A stretch of 64,000 bases of DNA from Pyxidicoccus trucidator (lineage in GTDB: Bacteria > Myxococcota > Myxococcia > Myxococcales > Myxococcaceae): the NCBI RefSeq assembly GCF_010894435.1, contig NZ_JAAIXZ010000021.1:124001-188000 (forward strand), read 5' to 3'. This document shows, piece after piece, positions 63,727 to 64,000 of the stretch (its first letter is position 1; each line of letters opens with the position of its first letter). A program made the translations under genes and the position numbers. The notes beneath the pieces are model-generated. The model searched no databases and was not told the origin of the DNA. It saw only the letters and a program-made list of their open reading frames with translations.

Positions 63727-63985
63727 CAAGCTGGGGAGCGAGGCCTTGAGAATTATGGCGAGCGGCTCCTCTACTACGCCGATGAACAAGTGCGGCCTAT
63801 TGGCAGCGGCAACGTAACGGCCACCTTCCAGCCCCTTGTTGCCTAGGCATGAAGCGCCCATGCGCCTCCGGAAGGACGATTTCGGACAGCACATATTTGA
63901 CCGCTGCTCGCTGGTGCTCTTGGAGAGCCGGAGCCCCACAATGAATCTCACTATCGTGCCACCGCGCGCCGCAGTGCATCGCCGC
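63727..63985 (+). pseudogene. Decayed transposase C-terminus
   Basis: Reading across three frames gives pieces that resemble one transposase C-terminus. ERLLYYADEQVRPIGSGNVT, ending at a TAG at 63844, is in one frame. MKRPC (from 63849) is in a second. GQHIFDRCSLVLL, then MNLTIVPPRAAVHR, is in a third. PIGSG(N/V)VxA and MKRPG are frequent in ISKra4-like transposases, but the family call is uncertain. At least two frameshifts and stops make it non-functional. Base composition is lower in GC than the neighbouring genes. It occupies most of the otherwise gene-free 63642-64000. Confidence 0.55.
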
Positions 63986-64000
63986 AGCGTGAGCCCGATG

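Noticed and set aside
63655..63951. Minus-strand 98-codon frame at the right edge
   Set aside because: It is antisense to the transposase relic, whose plus-strand pieces match a known protein pattern better.

Overview
The window is GC-rich (about 70% by eye), densely packed bacterial DNA. Gene content points to a predatory myxobacterium of the Myxococcaceae (Myxococcus, Corallococcus or Pyxidicoccus type): a Hanks-type Ser/Thr kinase with a TPR tail, FHA and giant TPR proteins, many lipoproteins and secreted hydrolases, ECF signalling, a GH81 glucanase and an RTX protein ending in an M91-like protease. This assignment rests on gene content; no rRNA or other taxonomic marker is present. No tRNA, rRNA or CRISPR array was seen.

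Layout. 1-7.2 kb: end of a membrane protein, an unrecognised Rossmann-like protein in an apparent operon with a GT1 glycosyltransferase, a divergent TetR regulator with two near-identical operator-like sites between them, a GtrII-like membrane protein and a second GT1 enzyme. 7.3-12 kb: a VIT/vWA protein, a beta-propeller protein and a small membrane protein. 12.2-18.3 kb: a secreted PNGase A-like amidase, a low-GC FeeM/LuxI-like N-acyltransferase and a GH81 endo-1,3-beta-glucanase. 18.4-24.6 kb: two small membrane proteins, a metallophosphoesterase, SelO and a chemoreceptor with a 7TM sensory module. 24.7-31 kb: a thioredoxin/YwqK-repeat/TPR fusion in operon with an FHA protein, and a UvrA2-type ATPase.

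31.1-37.9 kb is the most striking part. An ECF sigma factor, an anti-sigma-like membrane protein (zinc-binding motif plus DUF4384-like domain), an exported caspase-like protein with a possible beta-barrel and a lipoprotein form a tight operon. A paralogous lipoprotein follows as a separate unit. The operon and this paralog are each preceded by the same 32-bp promoter-like element with fixed internal spacing, which I read as the autoregulated target of this sigma factor: a self-contained envelope regulon built around a caspase homologue.

38-50.9 kb: a secreted coiled-coil protein, the Ser/Thr kinase, a small lipoprotein, pirin (its ribosome binding site can be masked by a hairpin), a beta-helix lipoprotein, an alpha-2-macroglobulin and an M13 metalloprotease. 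51-64 kb: a propeller/di-haem cytochrome with a strong terminator, a GNAT acetyltransferase, a tandem pair of paralogous secreted or cytoplasmic proteins, the RTX-M91 protein, a 1689-residue TPR protein, a CinA/MoaB-type protein and a decayed transposase at the right edge.
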